The position numbers and the translations under genes are program-made. Below the pieces are notes generated by a model. The model was given only the letters and a program-made list of their open reading frames with translations. It ran no database searches and had not been told where the DNA came from. 53,457 bases of DNA from contig PXYV01000017.1 in assembly GCA_003023745.1 (NCBI GenBank), forward strand, positions 1 through 53,457. The letters are read 5' to 3'. Below, piece after piece: positions 14,407 to 22,410 of this stretch; the first letter of the stretch is position 1; the number at the start of each line of letters is the position of its first letter. Origin of the DNA: Sulfobacillus acidophilus (lineage in GTDB: Bacteria; Bacillota; Sulfobacillia; Sulfobacillales; Sulfobacillaceae).

Positions 14407-17016
14407 TTACTGACGAACACACGTCAGTGTCCCTCCGCTTTTCCATGTTATTGGTGTCTTTAGGCGGTACTCTCTAAAGGAGTTGTCGACGTTTTCCGTT
14501 TTGGAAACGGCGATTTCTGATCCATCTGCATACAACAGCCAGGCGTAATCCGTAGGTAACACAATCGCTGAAATATTCATCACCAAGCTATCAAATACGC
14601 GATCACAAGTTAATGCCAAGGACGCGTTCGTCGTTTTCAGCGTCAACCAAATACCCGGTAAAAACACAGGCAGTTTGCTTTCAGGCTCGTATTCCAACTG
14701 CGCGCTCGCTCTACGAAAAGTTAAGCAGTGCGTCAGACGATTATAGTGCACTCCAAGAAGAGATTCCAAAACATACCATGAGGCGGGGTTTGTCATGTAC
14801 CACTGTCCCCATCGTCGATCACCGTTGCCGGATCCTGCCCAGGTTAAAGCTGCGTTCCAAGGGCTTTGATCGTGCTCATACATCGCATCGTAAATTTTTT
14901 TTAGGGCAGTCCACGCCAATTTGTCGAGGCCAGCATAGACCGCCGTGGCAATATAATAGGTTTCCACATAATAAGGCCATGATTGAGATAGCTTGCCATT
15001 TTCGAACGCCTCGTCCGCGGGACAATACTGGATTGGGGCAACATTGGCGCGATCGATGGCTTTCAGTGCCTGTCGGCGTTGAGAATCGGAAGCGATGGCA
15101 GGTAAGTCAAGAAGCGCGGAAAACCATTGACCAGCAAGTTGCGCGACATGGCAGGAAGATGACCGTGGTTGATGAATTCGGTCTGGGTCGGTCCAATGCG
15201 CCGATTGCGCATCCTGCCAGGTGAAAAAATGCTGCTGTTGGCTGTCCCATAATCGATTGACCATGGTGTCGTACGTTAAACGATAATCGCGCTCAAGACG
15301 CACTTGCTGGGCTCGGTCCTGCCGGTACTTAGCCCATGCCATAAGAGCCTGCTGAGCAGCTAACGTTAACCCACCGATATACGCACTAGCCCCATAATAC
15401 GGATAGTCTTCGTTGTCATATGTACAAGAGCCGGGACCCCATAATTCGGCGATCCCATCATGGTCTTGATCAAGGCGACAGTAGAAATCATACGCTCGTT
15501 GAGCACTCGTGTACCACTGTCGAGCTTGCTCCTGGTCTCCTGTCGTCGTGACAAAGTGATACAATTGCAAAATGTACAATAAAGGAATATCGGGCCAATG
15601 CAGGCTAAGCCAATTTTGGTGTCCCAAAGAACCTCCCTCAAAGCTTTCCCAGCCGATGTCGTGACGTATGGCACCCAATCGGTCTAAAGACTTACCCCAT
15701 TTTCCTAATTGCGTGTCCCAGTGAACTCCAAAACGCTCAGGATGGTCATCGCCAATTTGTTGCGCGACAAACAAATCCAATTCTGATTTCGCAAGACGTG
15801 GAAAGGCATATGTGTAAATGAAACTAGCACTTGCGCGTTGATCCAAAGTGCCCAGACATCCCCGCATATCGGTTGGGGCTTCGGACACACTAAACTTTCC
15901 ATTTGCTCCCCATAATGTGTTCGTGTACAACGGGAATAAGTCGTTCATCAGTTTTTCCACAAACCATGAGGGCAGGCTTGACTGGGCCAATCGATCTTGC
16001 CATTGATGCACGTTTTCCCGTAGTTCGAGGCGATGCTGATACGTATATTCCCCGATTTCAACGGCGGACTGAAACCACTTCGTATAGTGTTGCCCGTAAT
16101 TTATGCGTGACGCATGATTGGCGATAAAGTGAGGAAAGTACCAACTAAGTACAAATGGTAACGAGATACTTTCACCCGGAGCGAGCGAGTGCCCGAGTGC
16201 GACTGCACCGCTAAGTCCGGTTCGACGATCCTCTTGCACAATGAGTTGGGGTAGAATCCCACTTTCTCCAAAGGTATTTCGCAACGTTGGATGAGAAGGC
16301 CAGTTATGAATGTAAGTGGACCAGCCTAAATAGGATGAGTCGAATGGTTGAACAGGGACCGTTAGCGCATAATGCCCTTCAATGCGGGCATCAACCTTGC
16401 TACGTGCATGGTCAAAAATTAAATGAAGAAAGTCTCCTGTCTGTTCGGCATGAATCGTGTTATCGCGCAGATCGTGAACTCGCGCTTGCGGGTACCCGCC
16501 CACTCCTACAATATGTGCCCAGGAAAAGGTTGCCGCTACATAACGGCTCTGCTCACTGCGATTGGTCAGTGTCACAATGAAGACTGCTGCCGGCAAAGCG
16601 GAGTTTTTGTATTCGGGGTCGGCATCGCCAAGGTTTAGACCTGACCAGGCATCTACCGCGATATTAATCCCACCCCATGGTTTGTAATCTGTGTGAATTG
16701 TGGGGAATCGTCCCTGATAGCGAATGGACCCTACCGGAACAGTATGGTAGAGGGGATCCTCATCCTCTTTCAAAACTAGCATTCCGACACCGTCGACGTA
16801 GACGCCTAAAAATGAGCCTTCGATGCCGCGGCTAGAAAATTCGGGCGCAAAGCCACACAAATATTCATGGGTATCCTGCTTCCATTGTCCAACAGTAATC
16901 GGGTTGTCCCAATTATTCTGAGTCGTGATGTTACGAAAGGCCCCATCTGGGCACCATTCAATTTTGCCAGCGCCAATACCACCCAATGGCACACCGGAAT
17001 AATTGCGATACGACAT
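14407..17016 (-). CDS. GH116 family beta-glycosidase
   Basis: An 869-aa enzyme of the GBA2/SSO1353 family. The start has GGIGAGKIEW, typical of the GH116 N-terminal beta-sandwich (about 1-300). The (alpha/alpha)6 catalytic domain follows. By comparison with GBA2, Glu379 in SVSEAPTDMRG is the likely nucleophile and Asp534 in CTYDNEDYPYYGASAYIGG the acid/base. Characterised prokaryotic members cleave beta-glucosides or beta-xylosides with retention. There is no signal peptide, so it acts on imported oligosaccharides. AGAAAGGACAC precedes the ATG. It is the last gene of the minus-strand sugar operon, 55 bases after oppF. Substrate is inferred from family and neighbours. Confidence 0.87.
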   Translation of the reverse strand: MSYRNYSGVPLGGIGAGKIEWCPDGAFRNITTQNNWDNPITVGQWKQDTHEYLCGFAPEFSSRGIEGSFLGVYVDGVGMLVLKEDEDPLYHTVPVGSIRYQGRFPTIHTDYKPWGGINIAVDAWSGLNLGDADPEYKNSALPAAVFIVTLTNRSEQSRYVAATFSWAHIVGVGGYPQARVHDLRDNTIHAEQTGDFLHLIFDHARSKVDARIEGHYALTVPVQPFDSSYLGWSTYIHNWPSHPTLRNTFGESGILPQLIVQEDRRTGLSGAVALGHSLAPGESISLPFVLSWYFPHFIANHASRINYGQHYTKWFQSAVEIGEYTYQHRLELRENVHQWQDRLAQSSLPSWFVEKLMNDLFPLYTNTLWGANGKFSVSEAPTDMRGCLGTLDQRASASFIYTYAFPRLAKSELDLFVAQQIGDDHPERFGVHWDTQLGKWGKSLDRLGAIRHDIGWESFEGGSLGHQNWLSLHWPDIPLLYILQLYHFVTTTGDQEQARQWYTSAQRAYDFYCRLDQDHDGIAELWGPGSCTYDNEDYPYYGASAYIGGLTLAAQQALMAWAKYRQDRAQQVRLERDYRLTYDTMVNRLWDSQQQHFFTWQDAQSAHWTDPDRIHQPRSSSCHVAQLAGQWFSALLDLPAIASDSQRRQALKAIDRANVAPIQYCPADEAFENGKLSQSWPYYVETYYIATAVYAGLDKLAWTALKKIYDAMYEHDQSPWNAALTWAGSGNGDRRWGQWYMTNPASWYVLESLLGVHYNRLTHCLTFRRASAQLEYEPESKLPVFLPGIWLTLKTTNASLALTCDRVFDSLVMNISAIVLPTDYAWLLYADGSEIAVSKTENVDNSFREYRLKTPITWKSGGTLTCVRQ

Positions 17017-17071
17017 CGTCTTTGTGTCCTTTCTACACGATCGAAATTTTGGGATCTTGAGCTAAATTATT

Positions 17072-18070
17072 CTATGACGTGTGGTGCATCGATAACGGAG
17101 CCGCATTAAAACATCGCACTTGGTGCTGGTCTTGAACAAAGGTCCACTCCGGCATCGTATCTTGACATTGAGCGGTTGCCACCGGGCAAAGTGGATAATA
17201 GGGGCAACCCGATCCGAGCACTTTTGTTTCGTTAAGGTCTGGAGTGACGATTATTTCTTCTGGTTGCCCCATGCGCTCAGGATTCGGTACCGCTTCGACG
17301 AGAGCTTGGGTATAAGGATGATGGGGATGGGCAATAACTTCCTCAGCAGGGCCTTCCTCGCAAAGCCGGCCCTTATACATGACGAGGATGCGATCGCCAA
17401 TATATCGTGCAGATGCTAAATCGTGGGTGATATATAAAAACGCGACGCCGGCCGACTCGCGGGCTTCCAATATAAGTTGCAAAATACCGGCGCGCAAGGA
17501 TACGTCTAGCATAGATACGGGTTCATCGGCAACTACGAGATCGGGTTGGACCGCTAGTGCGCGCGCAATTGCGACACGTTGACGCTGACCTCCTGAAAGT
17601 TGGTAAGGCAATTTATAATAGTACTCAGATGGGGGCGTCAATCCCACCTGCCTTAGCAAGCGCAAAATCTGATCGGCCCCGCGATTGATTGAGGGAACTA
17701 GGTGGTGGATTTGCATGGGTCTCCCTACAGTGTATCCTACCGTGTGGAGACTGTTTAACGAGCCGTAGGGGTCTTGAAAAATCATTTGGACATGCCGACG
17801 ATAGTCTAGAATAGCGGAACGTGTCCGGATTTGTGCCAAATTCTGCCCACGGTAACTTACCACGCCTTGGGTCGGCGTTTCCGTACCCATAATTAAATTA
17901 GCGGTCGTGCTCTTCCCAGATCCAGATTCTCCAACTAAACACACAATCTCGCGCGGGTTGATGACTAGGCTAACATCTCGCACGGCGTGAATGAGGGTAC
18001 CTTTTCCCGAATGAAATGTTTTACTTACGTGCTCCAGGGACAAAATAGGTGCATCATGAGATTCGGTCAT
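17072..18070 (-). CDS. Oligosaccharide ABC transporter ATPase (OppF-like)
   Basis: A 332-aa ABC ATPase. Walker A is GESGSGKST, the signature LSGGQRQRVAIARAL and Walker B LVVADEPVSMLD. The C-terminal extension (about 255-325) has CPYYPLCPVATAQCQ, the cysteine-containing tail typical of OppF/DppF subunits, some of which bind Fe-S. The ATG at 18070 has GGGGAG upstream and overlaps the end of oppD by 17 bases; a longer frame to 18130 lacks a site. It pairs with the other ATPase to power import. Opp-type systems import peptides in many bacteria, but beside glycosidases in thermophiles they import oligosaccharides, which is favoured here. Confidence 0.9.
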   Translation of the reverse strand: MTESHDAPILSLEHVSKTFHSGKGTLIHAVRDVSLVINPREIVCLVGESGSGKSTTANLIMGTETPTQGVVSYRGQNLAQIRTRSAILDYRRHVQMIFQDPYGSLNSLHTVGYTVGRPMQIHHLVPSINRGADQILRLLRQVGLTPPSEYYYKLPYQLSGGQRQRVAIARALAVQPDLVVADEPVSMLDVSLRAGILQLILEARESAGVAFLYITHDLASARYIGDRILVMYKGRLCEEGPAEEVIAHPHHPYTQALVEAVPNPERMGQPEEIIVTPDLNETKVLGSGCPYYPLCPVATAQCQDTMPEWTFVQDQHQVRCFNAAPLSMHHTS

Positions 18071-19061
18071 AGGTCGACTCCCCGGTGTTAGACGTAAGTT
18101 GAGATGGATAAAGGTGGCATGCCACGGCACGGCTTGATGACACTTTTTCTAAGACGGGAATTTCCGCCAAACAGATGTCCAGACACTGCGTGCACCGGGG
18201 CTGGAAGGCACACCCAGGCGGTAGTTGGCCCAAATCTGGCGGGCTTCCAGGAATGCCTTCCAGTACCTTGCGACTACCTTGAAGCGGTGGAAAGCAGGCG
18301 ATAAGTCCTTGCGTGTACGGGTGTTTGGGTGTTCGATAGATTTCACGGCTAGGCCCACTTTCGATGACGCGGCCAGCGTACATAACGTAGATTGTGTGCG
18401 CTAACTCGATTAGAAGCGACATGTCGTGGGACACCAGACAGACCGCAAATCCTAGTTCCTTTTGCAGACGCCGGATTTCCATGAGAATGCCACGTTGCAC
18501 AATGACGTCCAGACCCGTGGTTGGTTCGTCCATGACCACCAATTTTGGATGCAACATCAACGCTAAGGCAATGGCGACACGCTGCCGCATTCCTCCGGAT
18601 AATTCGAACGGGTAAAGTTTTTTGTAGCGAGGTTGAATGTTGACCATAACGAGCGTCTCATCAATGCGTTTATCTAAATCGCGGGTGGTTGGCATTGTCC
18701 CGTGTGCTGCCATGATCCGTTTCATTTGCTCTTCGATCGACATGATTGGATTCAACGCATTCATGGCACTTTGCGGCACGAGACTGATGTCAGTCCATCG
18801 CATACGGCGAAGCAATTCCGGGTCCACGGACGCTAAGTCTTGGCCATTTAGACGGATCGAACCTGTAATATCTGCGATGTCAGGAGATAGCAACTGTAAA
18901 ATTGCCGTGATCAGGGTAGATTTACCACATCCGGATTCTCCAGCAATAGCTATAATCTCGCCTTCATCGACGGTGAACGACACATCGTTTACGGCGGGAA
19001 TTCGGCGGTTGCCGTCCGTGTACGTAACGGACAGATGTTCCACACCTAGGATTTCTTTCAT
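18054..19061 (-). CDS. Oligosaccharide ABC transporter ATPase (OppD-like)
   Basis: A 335-aa ABC ATPase with Walker A GESGCGKST, signature LSGGMRQRVAIALAL, Walker B LVVMDEPTTGLD and the switch histidine in SHDMS. The oligopeptide-type C-terminal tail (about 265-320) reads PDLGQLPPGCAFQPRC with further cysteines. AGGAGG is well placed before the ATG at 19061, which overlaps the stop of the upstream permease by four bases (ATGA). It works with the OppF-like subunit. Confidence 0.92.
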   Translation of the reverse strand: MKEILGVEHLSVTYTDGNRRIPAVNDVSFTVDEGEIIAIAGESGCGKSTLITAILQLLSPDIADITGSIRLNGQDLASVDPELLRRMRWTDISLVPQSAMNALNPIMSIEEQMKRIMAAHGTMPTTRDLDKRIDETLVMVNIQPRYKKLYPFELSGGMRQRVAIALALMLHPKLVVMDEPTTGLDVIVQRGILMEIRRLQKELGFAVCLVSHDMSLLIELAHTIYVMYAGRVIESGPSREIYRTPKHPYTQGLIACFPPLQGSRKVLEGIPGSPPDLGQLPPGCAFQPRCTQCLDICLAEIPVLEKVSSSRAVACHLYPSQLTSNTGESTYDRIS

Positions 19062-19999
19062 GCTAGCTTCCTCCTTAACCGTCGCTTTTTCGACCGCCCC
19101 GACATGGCCAACTGGGGATTAGAAATTTCATCGATACTCCGATTGACGAGCGCAAGAGCTCCACCGATTAAGCCGATACATACGCCGGGCGGAATAATCC
19201 ACCACCAAGCCCCGTTAAGCAAGGCTTGATAATTACTCGCCCAATATAGCATGGTACCCCAACTAACCGTATTGATATTTCCTAAACCGAGAAATTGCAG
19301 GGAGACCTCTGCCCCGATCGCATACATGATGGTGCCGAGCAAGTTCGCAATGATGAGCGACAGCATATTGGGAAACAATTCTCGGCGCACCACGCCCCAC
19401 GTACCTTCACCAGATAGGCGGGCCGCACGCACAAAATCGCGACTGCGTAAGGACAACGTTTGGGATCGTAAGACCCGCGCGCCAAAAGGCCAGCCCGTAA
19501 ACGCAATGACCAGGATCATTGCCCCAACCCCAGCATGGTGAAGATAAGTAGTTAGCACAATCATGAGCGGAATTCCGGGAATGACGATGAAGATGTTGGA
19601 AAATAAGGTAGCGACATCGTCCACCAATCCACCGCTATAGGCTCCGCCTACGCCAATGATAATGGAGAGCAGTGTGGCCAGCGCGCCCGCCGACAACCCT
19701 ACCAGCAAGGTGGAGCGTGTTCCCCAAATGGTTTGCATCAGGACACTCTGGCCTTCGGCGGTTGTCCCCAGTAGGTAGTGGCTATTGGGAGGAATTAAGA
19801 TATTCATGGTAATGGCGCTGGGATTACCAGGGGCAATCCACGGTGCGAGTATCGCCAACGCCACGAAGAGTAAAAAGATAAGCATACCAGTCATACCGGT
19901 GCGGTTGCGAATAAATGCGTGCCAGCTTTGATTGTTACGAGATCGCATGGTCCGCAGCAATTCTAAGTCATTGCCAGGGATGTCGGTAGTCTCCGTCAT
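19058..19999 (-). CDS. Oligosaccharide ABC transporter permease (OppC-like)
   Basis: A 313-aa inner-membrane permease with about six helices. After a cytoplasmic N-tail and one helix it shows the extracytoplasmic loop HYLLGTTAEGQSVLMQTIWGTR, typical of OppC/DppC (LGTDxxGRD). The EAA-type loop is RDFVRAARLSGEG. Asp-Gly of the usual GTDxxGRD is changed to TAEGQSV. The ATG at 19999 follows GGGAGG; an in-frame start 20 codons earlier lacks a site. It lies five bases after oppB and overlaps oppD. Confidence 0.9.
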   Translation of the reverse strand: MTETTDIPGNDLELLRTMRSRNNQSWHAFIRNRTGMTGMLIFLLFVALAILAPWIAPGNPSAITMNILIPPNSHYLLGTTAEGQSVLMQTIWGTRSTLLVGLSAGALATLLSIIIGVGGAYSGGLVDDVATLFSNIFIVIPGIPLMIVLTTYLHHAGVGAMILVIAFTGWPFGARVLRSQTLSLRSRDFVRAARLSGEGTWGVVRRELFPNMLSLIIANLLGTIMYAIGAEVSLQFLGLGNINTVSWGTMLYWASNYQALLNGAWWWIIPPGVCIGLIGGALALVNRSIDEISNPQLAMSGRSKKRRLRRKLA

Positions 20000-20003
20000 G
20001 GCA

Positions 20004-20990
20004 TCAACCTCCCGACCGATTCGCCCGCGGGTCGAGTCGACCATATAAGAGATCGACAATCAAGTTCGCGAGCAGTACGGCGACAGAAATAATCAGCAAC
20101 AGGGCTTGCAACAAGGGATAGTCTTGATTTGACGCTGCCTGAAAGAGTAAAAAGCCTAGTCCTGGGTACGAGAACACAATCTCCGTTAGAATGGCTCCCG
20201 CAACAATGAATCCCAAAGCCATGGCAAATCCGGTTAGGTTAGGCAAGAGCGCATTGCGTGCTGCATATTGGTACATGATAATGCGATCTTTGATCCCGGC
20301 GGCCCGTGCCAATTGGATATAGTCTTCTTGCAACGAGGGGATCATATTGTTGCGCATACTCAAAATCCATCCACCGAGCGAGGCGATGACGATCGTAAAT
20401 GCTGGCAATATTGCGTGATAGACGATATCTATGATGCTTGGGACAGTGAGAGCGGGCGGTAAGCTTGAGCTATACGCTTGCGCTAAGGGAAACCAGTGGA
20501 ACAAGAATCCAAATACATACAGGAAAATGAGCGCAAGCCAAAAATAGGGAAAGGCAGATGTAAACATCGCTGCGGGTACGGTAAATCGGTCCCAACGAGA
20601 TGCACGGTGCCAGGCGACCCAAATGCCGATCAAGGTACCCAGCGCGAAGCTGATAACAGTGGCTACTCCTATGAGGCCTAGTGTCCAGGGTAAGGCTTGT
20701 TCAATGACGACGATGACTGGTGTCGGGAAATACGTAATAGATACGCCAAAGTTACCGTGAGCCAAAGCCACGAGATATTGGCCATATTGGGTCAAGAGGC
20801 TGGTGTGCTGAGCAAGACCGAACTCCGATTCTAGCGCTTTAAGGGCGTACGGACTGACTTTGCCGTGCATGCGCATCATCAGGTCTTCAGCCGCATTTCC
20901 TGGCATGAGCCGTGGGATTAAAAAGTTAAGGGTAATACTGGCCCAAAACGCAATCAAATAGAATAACAACCGTCGTCGCAGATACGTCAC
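20004..20990 (-). CDS. Oligosaccharide ABC transporter permease (OppB-like)
   Basis: A 328-aa permease with six predicted helices. The N-terminal helix is followed by FLIPRLMPGNAAEDL, typical of OppB/DppB (F-x-PGDP), the inner-loop EAA motif is EDYIQLARAAGIKDR, and SYPGLGFLLFQAA is the conserved C-terminal segment. The GTG at 20990 is chosen because GAGGTG precedes it and the family N-terminus (TYLRRRLLFYLI) begins there. It forms the channel with the OppC-like subunit. It starts 123 bases after the deacetylase-like gene. Confidence 0.9.
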   Translation of the reverse strand: MTYLRRRLLFYLIAFWASITLNFLIPRLMPGNAAEDLMMRMHGKVSPYALKALESEFGLAQHTSLLTQYGQYLVALAHGNFGVSITYFPTPVIVVIEQALPWTLGLIGVATVISFALGTLIGIWVAWHRASRWDRFTVPAAMFTSAFPYFWLALIFLYVFGFLFHWFPLAQAYSSSLPPALTVPSIIDIVYHAILPAFTIVIASLGGWILSMRNNMIPSLQEDYIQLARAAGIKDRIIMYQYAARNALLPNLTGFAMALGFIVAGAILTEIVFSYPGLGFLLFQAASNQDYPLLQALLLIISVAVLLANLIVDLLYGRLDPRANRSGG

Positions 20991-21113
20991 GCAGACACCT
21001 CGTTTCTCACAACCCGATGACCCTGGCAATACAATGTTTGTTGAGTGATTCCACCTCGAAAGTGGTTGCGCTCAAAGAGCAAATCTCCTCTCGTCAAACG
21101 GAGTGCCGGATTC

Positions 21114-22307
21114 TTACCGGGACTCAAATTGGACCACCAATTCAGCTTGGGACGGCTTTAAATGCCAAGTGATGACGGAATGTCCCCTCGCGGACCACCA
21201 ACCTTCGGCACGAGGACGATCAGTCCGCGTCAGTATTCTACCATTGAGGCGCACCAAGATTGGCTCCTTTGATAGATAGAGCGTAAAGTCAGCCACAGGT
21301 TGACTACTTGTCAGTGTCACTGTGAGTTCTGAGATACTTTCCTGTGTAGTAACCGTAACATTAGCTACGCGGGCTACATATTGTACCAAATCCGAGCAAC
21401 GAATCCAGCGAATGTCGTTCCCATAATGCGCAGTAATTCGATCGATTAGTCTCCATAGCTCCTGCAGACCTACGGCACTGCCATCACTATACAGGGACGA
21501 CCAGTGGGTGTGAAAGCCAATCGGACTTCGATGAAGCACCAATTGTTGGATCCGTCCCGACTGTCCATTGGCATCCAATAACGCATCGATAGTTGACGGC
21601 CGCCCGTATTTTGTTGGCCACAGGGGATCGCCATGGCCACTGGACACATGAACAACCTGAAGCGGGTCCGCGGCGTGCAACCGCGGCGGGATGTTCAAGG
21701 ACAGGGGGTCAGTGTGTAGATAGTAAAATGGCACTTCCACATCGGTTTCTTGTCGAAAGGCTTGAGCGAGGGCACTGACATAACGCTCCTCGGCTTCGAT
21801 TCCAAAAGTACCCGGCGAGGTCATGCCCTTCGGATGCAGTCCCGCCTGGTTGAGGATTTGCAGTGCGCGCCGGAAATAGAGGATTAAGCTATCCTCTGTA
21901 TGATATGAGATCATACGCTTTTCAGAGAATGGTAGCGGGAGCCAGTCGTGATATGCGTCGAGAGCATTGAGATGCGTCAAAATTTCTGGCGTGATGTCGA
22001 ACCACGGTTCCAGCTCGTCGCGCACGAGCTGCAAAAACTCTTGTAAGAGTTGAGGCGACACCCCAGGCAGCGATTGGTCGATGGCTCCTAGCCCCATGGG
22101 ATATGGCAATACGGTAAACTTTCCGCGAACCCCGCGTTCCTGAACACCATGGATAAACTGACGCAAAAACTCATTGGGTATAACTGCCACATGATCTTCG
22201 TTAGGTTGTTCCCAATGGTCCAAATTCAGCAATGGGGCGCCATCGTCTACGATTAAATAGATAGGCAACTGATCAAAAGGCCAGGCAATGGATAGTGATG
22301 TCGACAT
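21114..22307 (-). CDS. Uncharacterised protein with a deacetylase-like barrel
   Basis: A 397-aa cytoplasmic protein inserted between the binding protein and the permeases. IYLIVDDGAPLLNLDHW near the start puts two Asp residues after a beta strand, as in polysaccharide deacetylase or GH38/GH57-like barrels. GKFTVLPYPMG, HLNALDAYHDW and IGFHTHWSSLY give His-rich strand ends that could bind metal. The last 80 residues (about 310-397) look like a beta-sandwich with ITWHLKPSQAELVVQF. No classical NodB motif pair (TFDD plus HSxxH) is present, so I do not name a reaction. GAGGAGAG lies before the ATG. Operon position suggests action on the imported sugar. Confidence 0.7.
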   Translation of the reverse strand: MSTSLSIAWPFDQLPIYLIVDDGAPLLNLDHWEQPNEDHVAVIPNEFLRQFIHGVQERGVRGKFTVLPYPMGLGAIDQSLPGVSPQLLQEFLQLVRDELEPWFDITPEILTHLNALDAYHDWLPLPFSEKRMISYHTEDSLILYFRRALQILNQAGLHPKGMTSPGTFGIEAEERYVSALAQAFRQETDVEVPFYYLHTDPLSLNIPPRLHAADPLQVVHVSSGHGDPLWPTKYGRPSTIDALLDANGQSGRIQQLVLHRSPIGFHTHWSSLYSDGSAVGLQELWRLIDRITAHYGNDIRWIRCSDLVQYVARVANVTVTTQESISELTVTLTSSQPVADFTLYLSKEPILVRLNGRILTRTDRPRAEGWWSARGHSVITWHLKPSQAELVVQFESR

Positions 22308-22355
22308 TACTACTCTCCTCGGAAGTCACCGTATCGGTTGTGAGCTTTGGCATGC

Positions 22356-22388
22356 TGGCGATTCAAGACATTATGTCTTGAATCGCCA
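22356..22388 (-). promoter_or_regulatory. Perfect 15-bp intercistronic hairpin after the binding protein
   Basis: TGGCGATTCAAGACA (22356-22370) is the exact complement of 22374-22388, with a 3-base loop. It lies 22 bases beyond the stop of the solute-binding gene on its transcript. No U-tract follows, so mRNA stabilisation or partial attenuation is likelier than full termination. This would give more binding protein than permease, as in malE-malF type operons. Confidence 0.8.
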
Positions 22389-22410
22389 TTGCACAGTTAC
22401 CTTGTCCGTA

